Assembly (NCBI GenBank): GCA_036873135.1
Contig: JAPTYO010000011.1
Coordinates: forward strand, 7,059,071 to 7,123,070
DNA length: 64,000 nucleotides
DNA from: Clarkia xantiana subsp. parviflora
Lineage: Eukaryota; Streptophyta; Magnoliopsida; Myrtales; Onagraceae
Direction of reading: 5' to 3'
The number at the start of each line of letters is the position of its first letter. The stretch's first letter is position 1. Position numbers and translations under genes: made by a program. Positions 1 to 11,360 of this stretch are shown here, one piece after another. The notes below the pieces were generated by a model, which was not told the DNA's origin, ran no database searches, and worked only from the letters and a program-made list of their open reading frames with translations.

Positions 1-347
1 AATATGCACTTTATGCAAACATTATTTTTATTAATGTCATTTATATGTGTTCATATACTTTTATTTCGTCCTTATTATAAAGAATATGGGTGGTCCGCAA
101 AATTAATAAAGTAATAAAATGCATAATGTGTTACAATATATACAAAGTATATCTCATACAGATTATGAAATTAACACATTCCAGGTAAACTTGAAGTTTA
201 GTGCCAGCATCATCATGATTGATTTTACATTCTGGTAAAATAAAAGCTTACTGATGCATAAAGGTAAGTCAGAAGTTTACCTTATAATACGATATTCTGC
301 AATGAGTTCTCTCTTTTATTTCACAACATTGTTGAATTAAAAAATTA

Positions 348-398
<51 letters not shown>

Positions 399-1009
399 TA
401 AAAATGTTAAGTAGATATTAGGAATATAAAATAGATGGCTCAATTACTCGAACATATGGTCAAGTTTGTTAAGCTGGGGTTATTCGTAGTATTTTTTACA
501 TTCTAATTAATTATTGACTTTTATATTAATGATAAACAAAATTACATCTTTAAATTTTTCAGTTTTTATTTTAACGTTTTATTTTTCGAAGAAAAAAGTG
601 TGATTTTTAATATATTATTTGTAATATTTATTTTCCATGAGGCGTTGACATGGCTTGTTTAATTGTTGTCACATAAGCAAATCCAGCTACATCAGAGAAG
701 GAGGATGAGCTAGACAATGATGAAAATTAAGGTCAAATTGGACCGTATCGAAGGATACTACTTTTAATTAACGACTTCATGAGAGATTTCTATGTCTATA
801 AGTTTGAGGTTTGCTGCTGGGATTAATTCTTGTAAACACAAAATATAATAAAAATAATAAAACATAAGGAATATTATTACAACGAATGGAAGCTTTGTGT
901 AACAAATTATTTAAAAAAAATAACAAATTATATTTGCTTGCGAGGTCCGACATTTCAGTCTTGGACATGCTACGCGTGATCTGTAGCTTTAACTACATGC
1001 AAGAACCAT

Positions 1010-1564
1010 CTATCTAGAAGGGTTTCTCCCTAACGTGTTTCCACGAGGATAGTAATTGCAAAGAACAAAGGATGTTCCTTTTTCAGTAAGACACGGAGCC
1101 GTGTAACATCCGACAGACGTCGTTTTAGACCATATTACTTTGGTATATTGAAAGCAGTTGAGGCTAACTCTTATTGTATAGTTTGTCCCGTGCGTACACT
1201 TTTTTTGTTCATCCACCCAGGTTTGCACAATTGTAGATGTATTTTCCGGCGCAACGGCCTTACCATAATTCTGACCATAAGTATCCTCAATATTGCAATC
1301 AAGCAGCGATTTGCATTGTTTCGCCACCTCGGTGGCACAACTCTGTGCATAGCTTGCCAAGGTGTCGTTCCAAACAAGTGGGGCCACTCCAACCATTTTT
1401 CGGGCTGCATTTTGACTATCCAAGTATTTTTGTGGTAGGACTTGGGATGATGAGGATGCTCCTGAGGAGTCTGGTGTAACATTAATAGGCTAGGCCGAGC
1501 TCATTACTAATAACGATTTCACTAAGAAAATAATGAATGCATGGAGGAGGTCACCGCGAGCCAT
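1010..1564 (-). pseudogene. PR-1-like CAP protein, copy 1, disabled
   Basis: This is the same gene as the intact copy at 16034-16585 but broken twice. The start codon (complement of 1562-1564) is kept. A TCG serine codon near residue 25 has become TAG (complement of 1490-1492), just after the hydrophobic signal segment. One C is missing from a CCCC run at about 1028-1031, which shifts the frame of the last residues and replaces the conserved C-terminal peptide. A Thr-to-Lys change is also seen near residue 46. The TATA box (complement of 1624-1631) and W-box (1656-1661) remain. Translation from an internal codon would give a protein with no signal peptide, so I call it a pseudogene. Confidence 0.88.
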
Positions 1565-2167
1565 TTTTATTTTAATGTTATTTCTAAATGAATTATGTTT
1601 GATCTGGGATGCACATTAGTTGATATTTATAAGTAACACTAATAGTGAATGAAATGGTCAACTTGCTTAAATTAGTTGTGGTTATCTGTGCTTACTTAAA
1701 TATTAGCAAACGAGATCAACGGTTTTAAAATGATTGTGCTAATTTAATTATTTTCAAATACGAAATTAGATGATACTCATTGATGGTTCATGGGTCTCTG
1801 AAAACTGACCTTTGGTTTATGGTCATTGCATGATAGTAATTTTTCGGCTAAAAATAGAAAGAAAGAAAACATTAATATGAATCAGTCATTAAGTTAATCA
1901 TACCATAAATAATTGATAAATTTTATTAACATTCTATAAGTTGTATAAAAGAAAAAAAGTAATGCCTCATGACAGTAAACTAATATAATTAATATTTAGC
2001 GAAAAAAAAGTTAACATAATTTAATGGAAAATAAGGAAAAAAATTGTGAAAGTAATTAAAAGAAGGCAAATCACATTGATTTTTTTTTTTTGGTAACGAC
2101 ATTGAAAAATTATTGTTGTTGAATAATACTAAATATCTGATTTTTACAACGGATGAAATTAAATAAT

Positions 2168-2221
<54 letters not shown>

Positions 2222-3109
2222 TAAAATACGAACGTAGTTTTTCCAATATTAATTTCCATTTTTTAATCAAATAATCTCTCTATATTTAAAAAATCCCTGT
2301 TAATAGGGTGGGGGGGATAAAAAACTCTTTGATTCTAGGGGAATGCCGAGAATTTGTTGGGTGGAGGCGCAAGAATTCGTTGATTCAGAAAAATACCGAA
2401 GAACTGACGCAGAGTTGAGGAAAACCTCGATTTTTCATTAATAATCTCAAAAACTGAATGCAAAATTCGTCTAGCAGAGTTTAAATAGCTAAAGAGAAAA
2501 CCCTAATTCTAAGATATATATATGAAATTAATTAATAAGTACAAACATAACTAAAAAATTGCAATAAGACCCAAAAAAACACAAAACTGCAAATTTAACC
2601 CTCTAAACGGTGGAATTTGGCCTCCAAACGTTGGATTCCCGGGTAATGGATCTGTATTAGAATGTCTTTCCCGCATGAAAAACTCTATTCGTTTGCCAAA
2701 ATCCGACACTTGAAAGTTCGGGGACGAAAATCGCAGAATTAATCAATTCCAGCCGCATCAGTAAGCCTCAGAGATGAGAGTTCTTAATTTTGTATGGAAT
2801 TCACATCCTTATGAAATTGATCTTGCTGGCCAAATATACTCTCATTAACTGTCATAACAACATCAACGGTTTTACCATTTTGCCTTCAACAATGTGAATT
2901 GCACTATCCTTTTATCATGCATATATTCAATGGCCTGGGTTTGTGAAATAAGTGCAATAATGTTACCATTTGTCTCAAATTTATATCCTATAGGGCATGG
3001 CTTGCCCTGGATGTATATTTCATTTGTCATATATGTTACAACAGATTTCTCATTTTAATCCTTTAATTATTTCCACTTGAATATTTTAGTAGGTTAATAC
3101 AAGAAGAAG

Positions 3110-3137
3110 AATGAGGAGAAGAAGAAGAAGAAGAAGA
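3110..3137. repeat. AAG/GAA microsatellite
   Basis: A purine-only run of AGA/AAG triplets in the Helitron-like segment. It varies in length and interruptions between units (compare about 18090-18120 and 26940-26970). Confidence 0.8.
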
Positions 3138-3881
3138 GAGTACTATTCAGAAGTATTGTTACCTTCTTTCTTATTGAATCATCGAGATACCAATGGTATT
3201 TCTTATGCAGAAATCGATAATCACATTTCAGACTTCAACGACATAATGGAAGGTTTTGAGTTAAATTTTTTTATCGTGCTATTCTTTTAATAATATGCTA
3301 TTCTAGTTCATTATCTTTAAAGTTTCGGTTGATTTTTCATTTTACTGTGTCATAGGGAGAGCTCTCTTTTTGAAGTTACACAAAGTGTGCCAAGAATTGG
3401 AAAAACTTCTCCCCGAAGAAATCTCGGAAACATCGGTGTTAACGTAATGAGGACAAATCACTAATTAAATTTCAAAAACATGACATTGCTGATGAAATTG
3501 ATGGACATACACGTGATTCGGGCTCGATTTTAATTATTCGAACCTCATACACGCGCGAAACCCGATTGCAAGCTAACCGGTGGAAACCGGGCAAGTTTCG
3601 AACTTGCCCGGCATCCCCGGGAGGCTTACCCGGAATTCCGGGTGAGCTCAACACCCGGGGGGTGTCGCGTACACCCCCCATTTAGTCCCGAATGTATAGG
3701 AGACCCGATTTTTAACTAACTCCTATACGTCCGAGACCTAAGTTTCAGAGGCGCGCGCGTCCCGCTCAGGACAGCCGCCTGAGACGCGCGTCGGAGACCG
3801 TTTCCCAAAGCTCTCCCCTGCATCCCGGTTCACATTTCCACATTGAACCGGGTCAAAACCGGTTTACGGTCCAAGGTGGCC

Positions 3882-3889
3882 TATAAATA
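3882..3889 (+). promoter_or_regulatory. E1 5' LTR TATA box
   Basis: TATAAATA in a CCTATAAATAGCTACC context. It is repeated at 13712-13719 in the 3' LTR and at matching positions in all other LTRs (32853-32860, 60173-60180, 63229-63236). This places transcription starts about 30 nt downstream, before the conserved hairpins. Confidence 0.85.
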
Positions 3890-4009
3890 GCTACCTTGGG
3901 GGTAAACATTTTCAAGTCAATTCAAAAATCACTTTAGGCAAGAGTGGGAAAAGCTCTGACCTCTCTCTAAAAAACCCTCTCTTTCTCTCTCTAGAAGTCG
4001 ACTAATGTT

Positions 4010-4099
4010 GATCGTCGGAGTGAGCACACCAAGCACCCCCCCCCCCTCTCCACGGGGACTGCTTGGTAACACTCCTTTCGCAGGAGCAGACTGACGATC
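4010..4099 (+). other. Structured LTR leader (P1-P2-P3), E1 version
   Basis: Three nested or adjacent helices can be drawn. P1 is GATCGTC (4010-4016) with GACGATC (4093-4099). P2 is CCAAGCA (4029-4035) with TGCTTGG (4060-4066), closing a C-rich loop. P3 is CTCCT (4072-4076) with AGGAG (4082-4086). Other element families keep P2 and P3 at the same place with different paired sequences. The role is unknown; packaging, dimerisation or translation control are possible. Confidence 0.6.
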
Positions 4100-4245
4100 T
4101 TCCAGAGAGCCCAAAGGATTCACCGCCATCCAGAAGACGAAGCTAAGGCCCGCACGCGACTTTAGAGGACGGACTTGGCTCGCATCCAACCCGAAGACTT
4201 CGACGAGTTATTCCGCGGACAACCCGCAATAACTTAGTCGAAACA

Positions 4246-4263
4246 CTTGGCGCCGTCTGCGGA
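4246..4263 (+). other. E1 primer binding site
   Basis: CTTGGCGCCGTCTGCGGA starts directly after the LTR end. TTGGCGCC would pair with a tRNA 3' end reading GGCGCCA(A). All elements in the window share the TTGGCGCCGTCT core. The priming tRNA is not assigned here. Confidence 0.8.
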
Positions 4264-4283
4264 TCACCCACAGGACCAAAAGC

Positions 4284-7200
4284 ATGGCAAGCAACGAGCA
4301 GCCACCGCCGACTAAGACGAAGAAAAGAGGACCAGGACGTCCGAGGAAAACTCCGGCCCCGGAGTCAAGCATGAGATCTCCTCCGCAGAGAGACCCCCCG
4401 CAGAGCCAAAGCGAGGCCTCAGTCGCCTCGTCTATGCCAACAAGAAGCGTACACTCTCGGAGTAACGCGCAAGGGGGCACACAGCAAACCAACGCTCCTC
4501 CAGGTTTCGCCCATCAAACCTTCAACACGCAGGAGCAACCATACGGAATGCCAAATGCTGGGACATACAATCAGGCACCAGGGGCACAGGCTGCGCCTGC
4601 AGTCACCCCAGAAATGATGGCGGCACTCGAACAGCTGCTTCATCTGAGAGAGGCACTGCGCAACCAAGGATACGGGGCGCCACCACCCCCTCCTGCGCAA
4701 CAAGCAAATATGCCCCCGCCACCAAGGCAGGCGCCTCCAATGAATGCACCTCAGCAGAGAGGCCCTACAATCTCAAAAACCCCGACCTTTCACGGGAATG
4801 CACAGCAAAGCAGGCAGTTCCCTCAACAAGGGACAAGACAGGAGCTCTCACACTCCCAAACACCCTACCAAGCAGGGCCATTCAATGAAGGAGCCTGGAG
4901 GTAGCCGTCTCAGACATTCCAGGGATATCAAGGTGGATATTCTCAGTACAACCCGACGCAGGCGCAATTTCCCCAACAAGGCGCAAGCATGGGACAAGAA
5001 GCATACCCCCCAAATCAGGGTAACCCAGTCACCGGGTTGACGGAGGAGATGCTTGAAAAGCTGATCGAAAAGAAGATAAAGCAAAGGAAGATGAGAGGGA
5101 TGAACACATTGGTGGACACCACATCCTACCCTTTCACTGACGAGCTGGTGTACAGTCGCGTCCCAGACGCACTGTATAATCTAAGACCAGAAAAGTACCG
5201 AGGCAAGGGAGATCCAATAGAGCATGTGCAGCAGCATGAAGTAATGCTTTTGGGAAGGACAGACAACCCTCACCACATAGCCATGACGTTCCCCCAAACG
5301 TTAGGCGGACCAGCCGCACACTGGCTCTTCTCCCTGCCAAAGAAAAGCATAGACTCGTGGCAGTCCCTCAAAGAAAAGTTCATCCAACGTTACATGGGAG
5401 AACGTTCGATTATCAAAGGATCAAATGCCTTGGATGACGTCAAGCAAGAGTGGAATGAGTCCCTCACAAGCTACTACATCCGATTTAATCAAAACATCTC
5501 GGAAATCCAAACGAACATCGCAGAGATAGAAATCATCCATGCCTTTGTCAGAAACCTGGGTAGGCACGGGTACGACTTGGGCCAAAAGCTTTCTACAAGA
5601 CCTTCGGAAACAATGGAAGAACTCGTGGCAAGAGTTAAAGAGTACATTGATGCTGAGCATTACAAGATGACAGCACGGGACAAGTGGGGTAAGCCCGGCA
5701 ACAAGAAAGATGAAAGTAAGCCAGGCCCCCCGAAGCAGAACCAAACCCCCCAACAAAAACAATGGACTCCGCCCCAGAAGAGAACATTCAACATTGAAGA
5801 AGACAAGAATCCAGACGTCAACACCATCGAGCTAATCCCTTTGAACGCTCCCCTGAGTGTCATACTGAAAGAGATGAAAGAACAAAATCTCTGGAAAGAG
5901 CCATTCGGTTTCAGAAAGGGCCAGCTAGGGAAGGAGCAAGACAAGTGGTGTGAAAGCCACGAAGTCAACGGCCATGAAACAGACGACTGTAGAAGCCTTA
6001 AGTTCCAAATCAATCGAATCATACAAGAAGGCGGACTTAAGCACTACGTCGACCAGGGGGGAAAGATTGAGAAGGTGAAAAGAAAATTCACGCCAAAGGA
6101 GAAAGGAAAAGAGAAGACCAATGACAACCCTCCTCCTAAAAAGAGGGGAGTTATTAATGTCATTCACGGTGGTCCAGCTGCAGGAGGACAAGTCTCCAAC
6201 ACAAGAGATGTGTACGCTGCGCAGGTAAGCACACTCCCCAAGTATGGGAAAAGAAAGAAACCGGAAGAGGAGGACCCCGTGATAGGATTCTCGAGAAAAG
6301 ACATGGCACACATCGTCTACCCACATGATGACGCGTTAGTAATAACGATGGAAATCAACGGGTTCGATGTCAAAAGAATTCTAGTCGACGGAGGAAGCTC
6401 GTCAGACATCCTCCATATCAATGTCCTCGAACAGCTGGGAATGAAGAGAGAGGACCTGAAGCCGGGAAATTTCCCGTTAGTAAGCTTTGCTGGAGCTGCT
6501 ACATACCCACTGGGGATGATCACCCTTCCCACTGTGATAGGAGAGGGATGGAACGCAATGAAAGTCGACATCACTTTCGTGATCGTCGAGAGTCTTGGCG
6601 CTTACAACGGAATTCTCGGAAGAACAACGATAAACCCCTACGAGATGGTGCCTTCAACGGCACATCAAAAGCTGAAATACCGCTTAAGGGGAGGAATTGG
6701 TGAAGTCTTGGGCGATCAGACAACAGCACGAAAATGCTATGTCAACGCCCTAAGATGCAAGAACCGCCTGGACGTAGCAGTCATTGAAAGGGGACAGTGT
6801 TCCAAGTCTGAAGTCGAAAGGCGATTTGACGAAATGATGAGCAAAGGAGAAAGACTCCCAACACTTCAAACCCCAATGCTCCCAAGCATATGGGACATCA
6901 AACAAGGAGAGTCAGAATCCATCCAAAACTACTTCAAGCGATTCGCCATAAACGCAACTTCAAGTTTGGCAGAAAAGTCAGCCGTGATCAATGCCTTTTT
7001 CCTGAACATGAAGTCACCCACATTTCTCCTATTTGGACGAACACAAGGGTGGAGAACAACCAAGTCTATGGCTGACTTAAAAGAGAAGATGGAGACAGCA
7101 ATCGAAGTCGCAAACGAGCTGGGGTGGTTCAGCCCACCTGCAGAACAAGAGGAGGCGCGCGAACACAAGCGTGCAAAACAAGACTTGAACAACAACCAAG

Positions 7201-7460
7201 ATGGCGAATATACACCTCTGAACATAGAGGTGGAAGAGTTGTTCAAGACCATCCTGAAGGATGTTTTACCTCCTCCAAGCGAGATCCGGATTGCCTTCCT
7301 CGGGAAGAATCCAGAAATGTGGTGCCACTATCACAACAAATGGGGTCACAGCACGAATGACTGCCCCTCTCTTCGCAACAAAATCGAGGAACTGATCAAA
7401 CAAGGAGCTCTGCGCTCCTACATTGCATGCAGGAAGCCAGCTTTATCAAACCGTCACTAA
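4284..7460 (+). pseudogene. Gag-protease-Gag2 polyprotein of E1 (one nonsense codon)
   Basis: One reading frame of 1,058 codons, interrupted only by TAG at codon 207 (4902-4904), where CAG is the likely ancestor. The frame continues unchanged after it. In order: an AT-hook-like KRGPGRPRKTP at residues 13-23; a Pro/Gln-rich region; a Retrotrans_gag capsid-like domain around residues 285-470 (AAHWLFSLP at ~344); a CHHC knuckle (C-x2-H-x4-H-x4-C from C556); a retropepsin-like domain with the catalytic motif VDGGSS (Asp702). Next comes a second Gag-like segment (ESIQNYFKRF, then a PLN...L motif) and a second CHHC knuckle from C1014. RT, RNase H and integrase, which normally follow protease, are absent. 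The start is the first ATG after the primer site and matches the other Gags (MAS-). Confidence 0.85.
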
Positions 7461-7820
7461 GGGAATAACCCTTCCCTTATGACATGCACATACTCTATCT
7501 TTACTTTTCAAATGCTGAGTAGAACGTTTAGGATGGGAGATCAGTTGACTCCATCCATGCACATCCCTTGTAAATAAACAAGAAGACTAATGAAGTTCAC
7601 TCCTTGCGTAGGAAAAATCACTGTGTAATGGCAAGCTACCCCGGTCCAAAACCAGGAACAAGCCACATACATCACCAACAAAGGCCCTAACCCTATACGC
7701 AGAAAGGGCAACCAACAAGCAAAGCCATCAAAAAGATATCAAAACAAGACTAAGCAAAGCTCATGCCTGTATTCAAAATAGAGGAAGCGCGACGCACGCA
7801 AGGAGATAAAATAATTTCAG
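7461..7820 (+). other. E1 non-coding spacer after gag2
   Basis: No ORF or recognised motif. It is A-rich on the plus strand and joins the polyprotein stop to the 131-bp repeats. Confidence 0.6.
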
Positions 7821-8640
7821 CAAGGATGTGAACGTACTAATCTATTCACATCCTTGCAAAAGTCGGGGGACAAGCGGATCATTGGGAATCCTCCCTCGCA
7901 AACAAATGCAAGTGTCGGACGTACTAATCTATCCACACTTCGCCATAATACAAGGATGTGAACGTACTAATCTATTCACATCCTTGCCAAAAGTCGGGGG
8001 ACAAGCGGCTCATTGGGAATCCTCCCTCGCAAACAAATGCAAGTGTCGGACGTACTAATCTATCCACACTTCGCCACAATACAAGGATGTGAACGTACTA
8101 ATCTATTCACATCCTTGCAAAAAGTCGGGGGACAAGCGGATCATTGGGAATCCTCCCTCGCAAACAAATGCAAGTGTCGGACGTACTAATCTATCCACAC
8201 TTCGCCATAATACAAGGATGTGAACGTACTAATCTATTCACATCCTTGCCAAAAGTCGGGGGACAAGCGGATCATTGGGAATCCTCCCTCGCAAACAAAT
8301 GCAAGTGTCGGACGTACTAATCTATCCACACTTCGCCATAATACAAGGATGTGAACGTACTAATCTATTCACATCCTTGCCAAAAGTCGGGGGACAAGCG
8401 GCTCATTGGGAATCCTCCCTCGCAAACAAATGCAAGTGTCGGACGTACTAATCTATCCACACTTCGCCACAATACAAGAATGTGAACGTACTAATCTATT
8501 CACATCCTTGCAAAAAGTCGGGGGACATACGAATCATTAGGAATCCTCCCTCGCAAACAAAGGCAAGGGTCGGACGTACTAATCTATCCACACTTAGCCG
8601 CAGCATCAAGTATGTGAACATACTAGTCTATTCACATCCT
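7821..8640. repeat. 131-bp tandem repeat with twin hairpins
   Basis: Units start at 7821, 7951, 8082, 8213, 8344, 8475 and 8607 (last one partial and diverged), so the period is 130-131 bp. Each unit has two inverted repeats. Stem GGATGTGAA/TTCACATCC is perfect, and AAGTGTCGGA/TCCACACTT has one bulge. Both enclose the same 12-nt loop CGTACTAATCTA. Short ORFs through it are chance products of the repeat. Confidence 0.93.
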
Positions 8641-9026
8641 CATAAAGGAAGACAAGCACTTCAACAAGGATCATCCTCCTTACAAAGCCACATGCGACGG
8701 TAATACCAACTCATCCACACCCGCCACCAACAGAGATGCAATTTCCTAAGGAAAACCATCGGATTAAGGAAATCGACCAGTCAATAGAGCAACACTCTTA
8801 CAAAAAGAGAACAAGTCACTGAGACAGCAATAAAGGAAGATGCAAAATAATACTAAGTATTATATCTTTCTAACATCTCATGTCAGGCATATATATATAT
8901 AATATAGCAGGACTAAAAAGTAAAGACATCCAGCCAGCATAAAAGTCAAGCCCAAGATGCACCCCGTCAAAATCTCACCCATGCAAGGGGAGCAACCATA
9001 TATACACAAGGAAAAACAAAGAAAGA
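8641..9026 (+). other. E1 spacer, 3' flank of antisense gene
   Basis: AT-richer non-coding sequence with a short TA run near 8890. It lies just beyond the stop of the antisense gene and would hold its 3' UTR and poly(A) region. Confidence 0.5.
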
Positions 9027-11360
9027 TCAACCTGACCCAACGTCAGGAGCACCAGAACCAAAGGCATCAGTCATAAAAACATCTTGCGCAGAGCCTTTGA
9101 AAGCACCACGGCGATCATCACCAACAGGGACGGACACCTGTCCCGTCAAACTACTTGTTCCACCGCTCGCTCGGATCCCCGCAATAGCCCCAAGGGCATA
9201 GCCAGCATATGGACCAGCACTCTGGAAAGGAAAATCAGGGGCAAGAGAGTATACCCTCCTGAAGTAATCCACAGAGAAGGACTCCATGCGATCATCACGC
9301 GCATTCTCGAGAAGCTTTGGGTAATCAGCCGTTGTAGGAAACTCAATCATTCCAAGCTGATCACCCAGGGCAACGTGAGACTCCTTAGTCTCCCTCAGCG
9401 CCACAACATGTGCCTCCTCATCGACCTTCTCCTGGCGAAGTAGGGCGAACAGCTCCGCCTCCAGCTGAGACGCATAATCCTGACTTCCCTTGAGATCAGC
9501 GGAAGCCTTGGAAGAAGCATCTGAATGTGTGCGCGCCTTCTCCCTCAACACAACGACATCCTGAGACAAGTGCTCATGACGATCCTGCAGACCCCTCGTC
9601 TCCTCAACAAGCTCAACAACAAAGGACGAAAGGTTGGTCATCACGGCATTCACCTGCAACAATAACACAAGCACATCACACACAAAGAAGCCAGACAAAC
9701 ATGATAGATCCAACACAAAAGGAAAACAACGTACAGGAGCAAAGCGCGCGAGTGACTCCTCGACACATTTCAATGCAGCCTCAGGATCCCGGGGACATGT
9801 CTTGCGGTTAGCCGGGGGAACAGACCGCTGAACCACACGCACACCAACAGCAGGTGTGCTCAAGGAAACATCCTTGGGAAAACGGACAATAGACTGAGAA
9901 TACGGAACCCACTCATTCCCAGACACATCCCGGTCAAGCCGGCAAATCAAATCAGACTTGCGGAGAGCCGGAGGAGTAGGAACAACTACACATCAAAAGC
10001 AAACACATTAGGAGAAGGTAAACCATACCAATACAACAAGAAGTCAACCACACTCACCTGCCAAGGGAGGCACTTCCACTGAACACCCGCTCCCCGACCG
10101 GGGGACAGGCACGGTCAAATCTGCATACATAGGCCCTTTCCCTTTATCGCAGGAAGGAGCAAGAGGCATGCCGTCAGATGTCAACCTCCTAAGATCGCTC
10201 GGGGAGCGGACGTCAGCATCATGCTCCCCAACAGGTGCAACTCCCCCCGCCGTCTGAAAATCCAAGCCTGCAAAAGACGACCGCAAAAAGACCATTAGCA
10301 TGTTAGCATGGGAAAAATCTCAACGAAACCTTTAAAAGACACAAGTCCCATACCCGGGCCAACAGGAAGAGTATCGTCTAGGCCGGGAACAATCTGAGAA
10401 GACCCGCCTGCAACTCCACCCTGTAAACAGGGGCGTCTGTTAAGAAACCAACCTACAAGGAAACAAGAGCAGATGTTACAAAACTTCAAAACATACCAAC
10501 TCCTCCCCCGAAGGACGTACGTGAATGCCCGCCGCGAGCAGCTCGGCGTCAGAAGCACGATAAAGGGGGCTGTACTCCCCCGCCCTGTTCGCCGCGTGGA
10601 TCTTCTTCAAAGCGACCTTATCTCTATCGGAAAACTCCTGAAATCGTGGAACGGGATCGGCATCCAATATGTGAGAAGTCGTCCAAGTCGTGCCCGCATC
10701 CTTTACAAAAAAGTACTGACACTTCCATTTATTCTGGGAAGTGTCCGACCGTTCGCAGAATCGTGCTTCGGTATTCCACCCTGCCCTGCGCAAGCCAAGG
10801 GAAGAGAATCCCTTTTCGGTCATATGAGGCCAACGCAAGCTGAAGGTGCACATCCCAGACTCGTCCGCCTTACCCAGGCGGTAGAAGGCTCGAAACAACA
10901 CTATCGAGTAGTCCCAGGAATTTAGATGACATTGCACCCGAAAACACGTCCAAGCCCTAAACCCTGGTGGGGTAATAGAGACAGGAGAAATCCTATAATA
11001 TCGGCAAAGGCGGACCAGATCCTGACAGTAGGGAAACCGCAGCCCTTCTCGAAACTGTGAAAGGTAGACCGCCTCATACTCAGCTGGAGGAACGGTGGGC
11101 CGACCAAATTCAACTCCCTTTACAACATCCCAAGGATACGAGACCTCTAGGCCGGGACACCAGCCCCGGGTCGAGACATAGAGGTCAAACTTGGAACGAG
11201 GAAGCTTGTTGGGAAAAAATATCTGAGTCTTCTCCAGTATCACGCGGCCACCCGACGGTCCCAGAAGTACACCACTTCGAGACCCAGAATCGGAATCCAT
11301 GGTGCTCTCGTCAACCTCTCCCTCAAAGTTATCCGAAACAAAAGGATGAGACTTACTCAT
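9027..11360 (-). CDS. Antisense spliced gene of E1 (putative gypsy type transposon protein)
   Basis: It runs opposite to gag. Exon 1 starts at ATG (complement of 11358-11360) and encodes ~280 residues. The core (SQFREGLRFPYCQDLVRLC, YYRISP, SWDYSIVLFRAFYRL) resembles the plant domain known as 'putative gypsy type transposon' (Pfam Transposase_28). Exon 1 then meets a donor GTATGTTTTG near 10,497. Further exons lie at about 10,268-10,450 and 10,050-10,268 (donor GTGAGTGTGG near 10,057), and about 9,970 down to 9,027. The last part has an in-frame intron (GTACGTTG...TTGCAG, ~9,658-9,740), then a predicted coiled coil (RGLQDRHEHLSQDVVVLREK). Antisense ORFs between pol and the 3' LTR are known in Tat-lineage elements; their function is unclear. 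Exon edges are by eye. Confidence 0.6.

Larger units (their letters stand above)
3499..4245 (+). repeat. E1 5' LTR
   Basis: It runs from TGATGGACAT to CGAAACA. U3 contains a palindrome-rich block near 3590-3660 and a long GC-rich inverted repeat at 3750-3793 (CTCAGG/CCTGAG core flanked by GCGCGCGTC/GACGCGCGT). A TATA box follows, then a pyrimidine-rich tract and structured leader. Confidence 0.95.

Noticed and set aside
7821..8640. CRISPR-like array
   Set aside because: The units are tandem without unique spacers, and the context is a plant retrotransposon.
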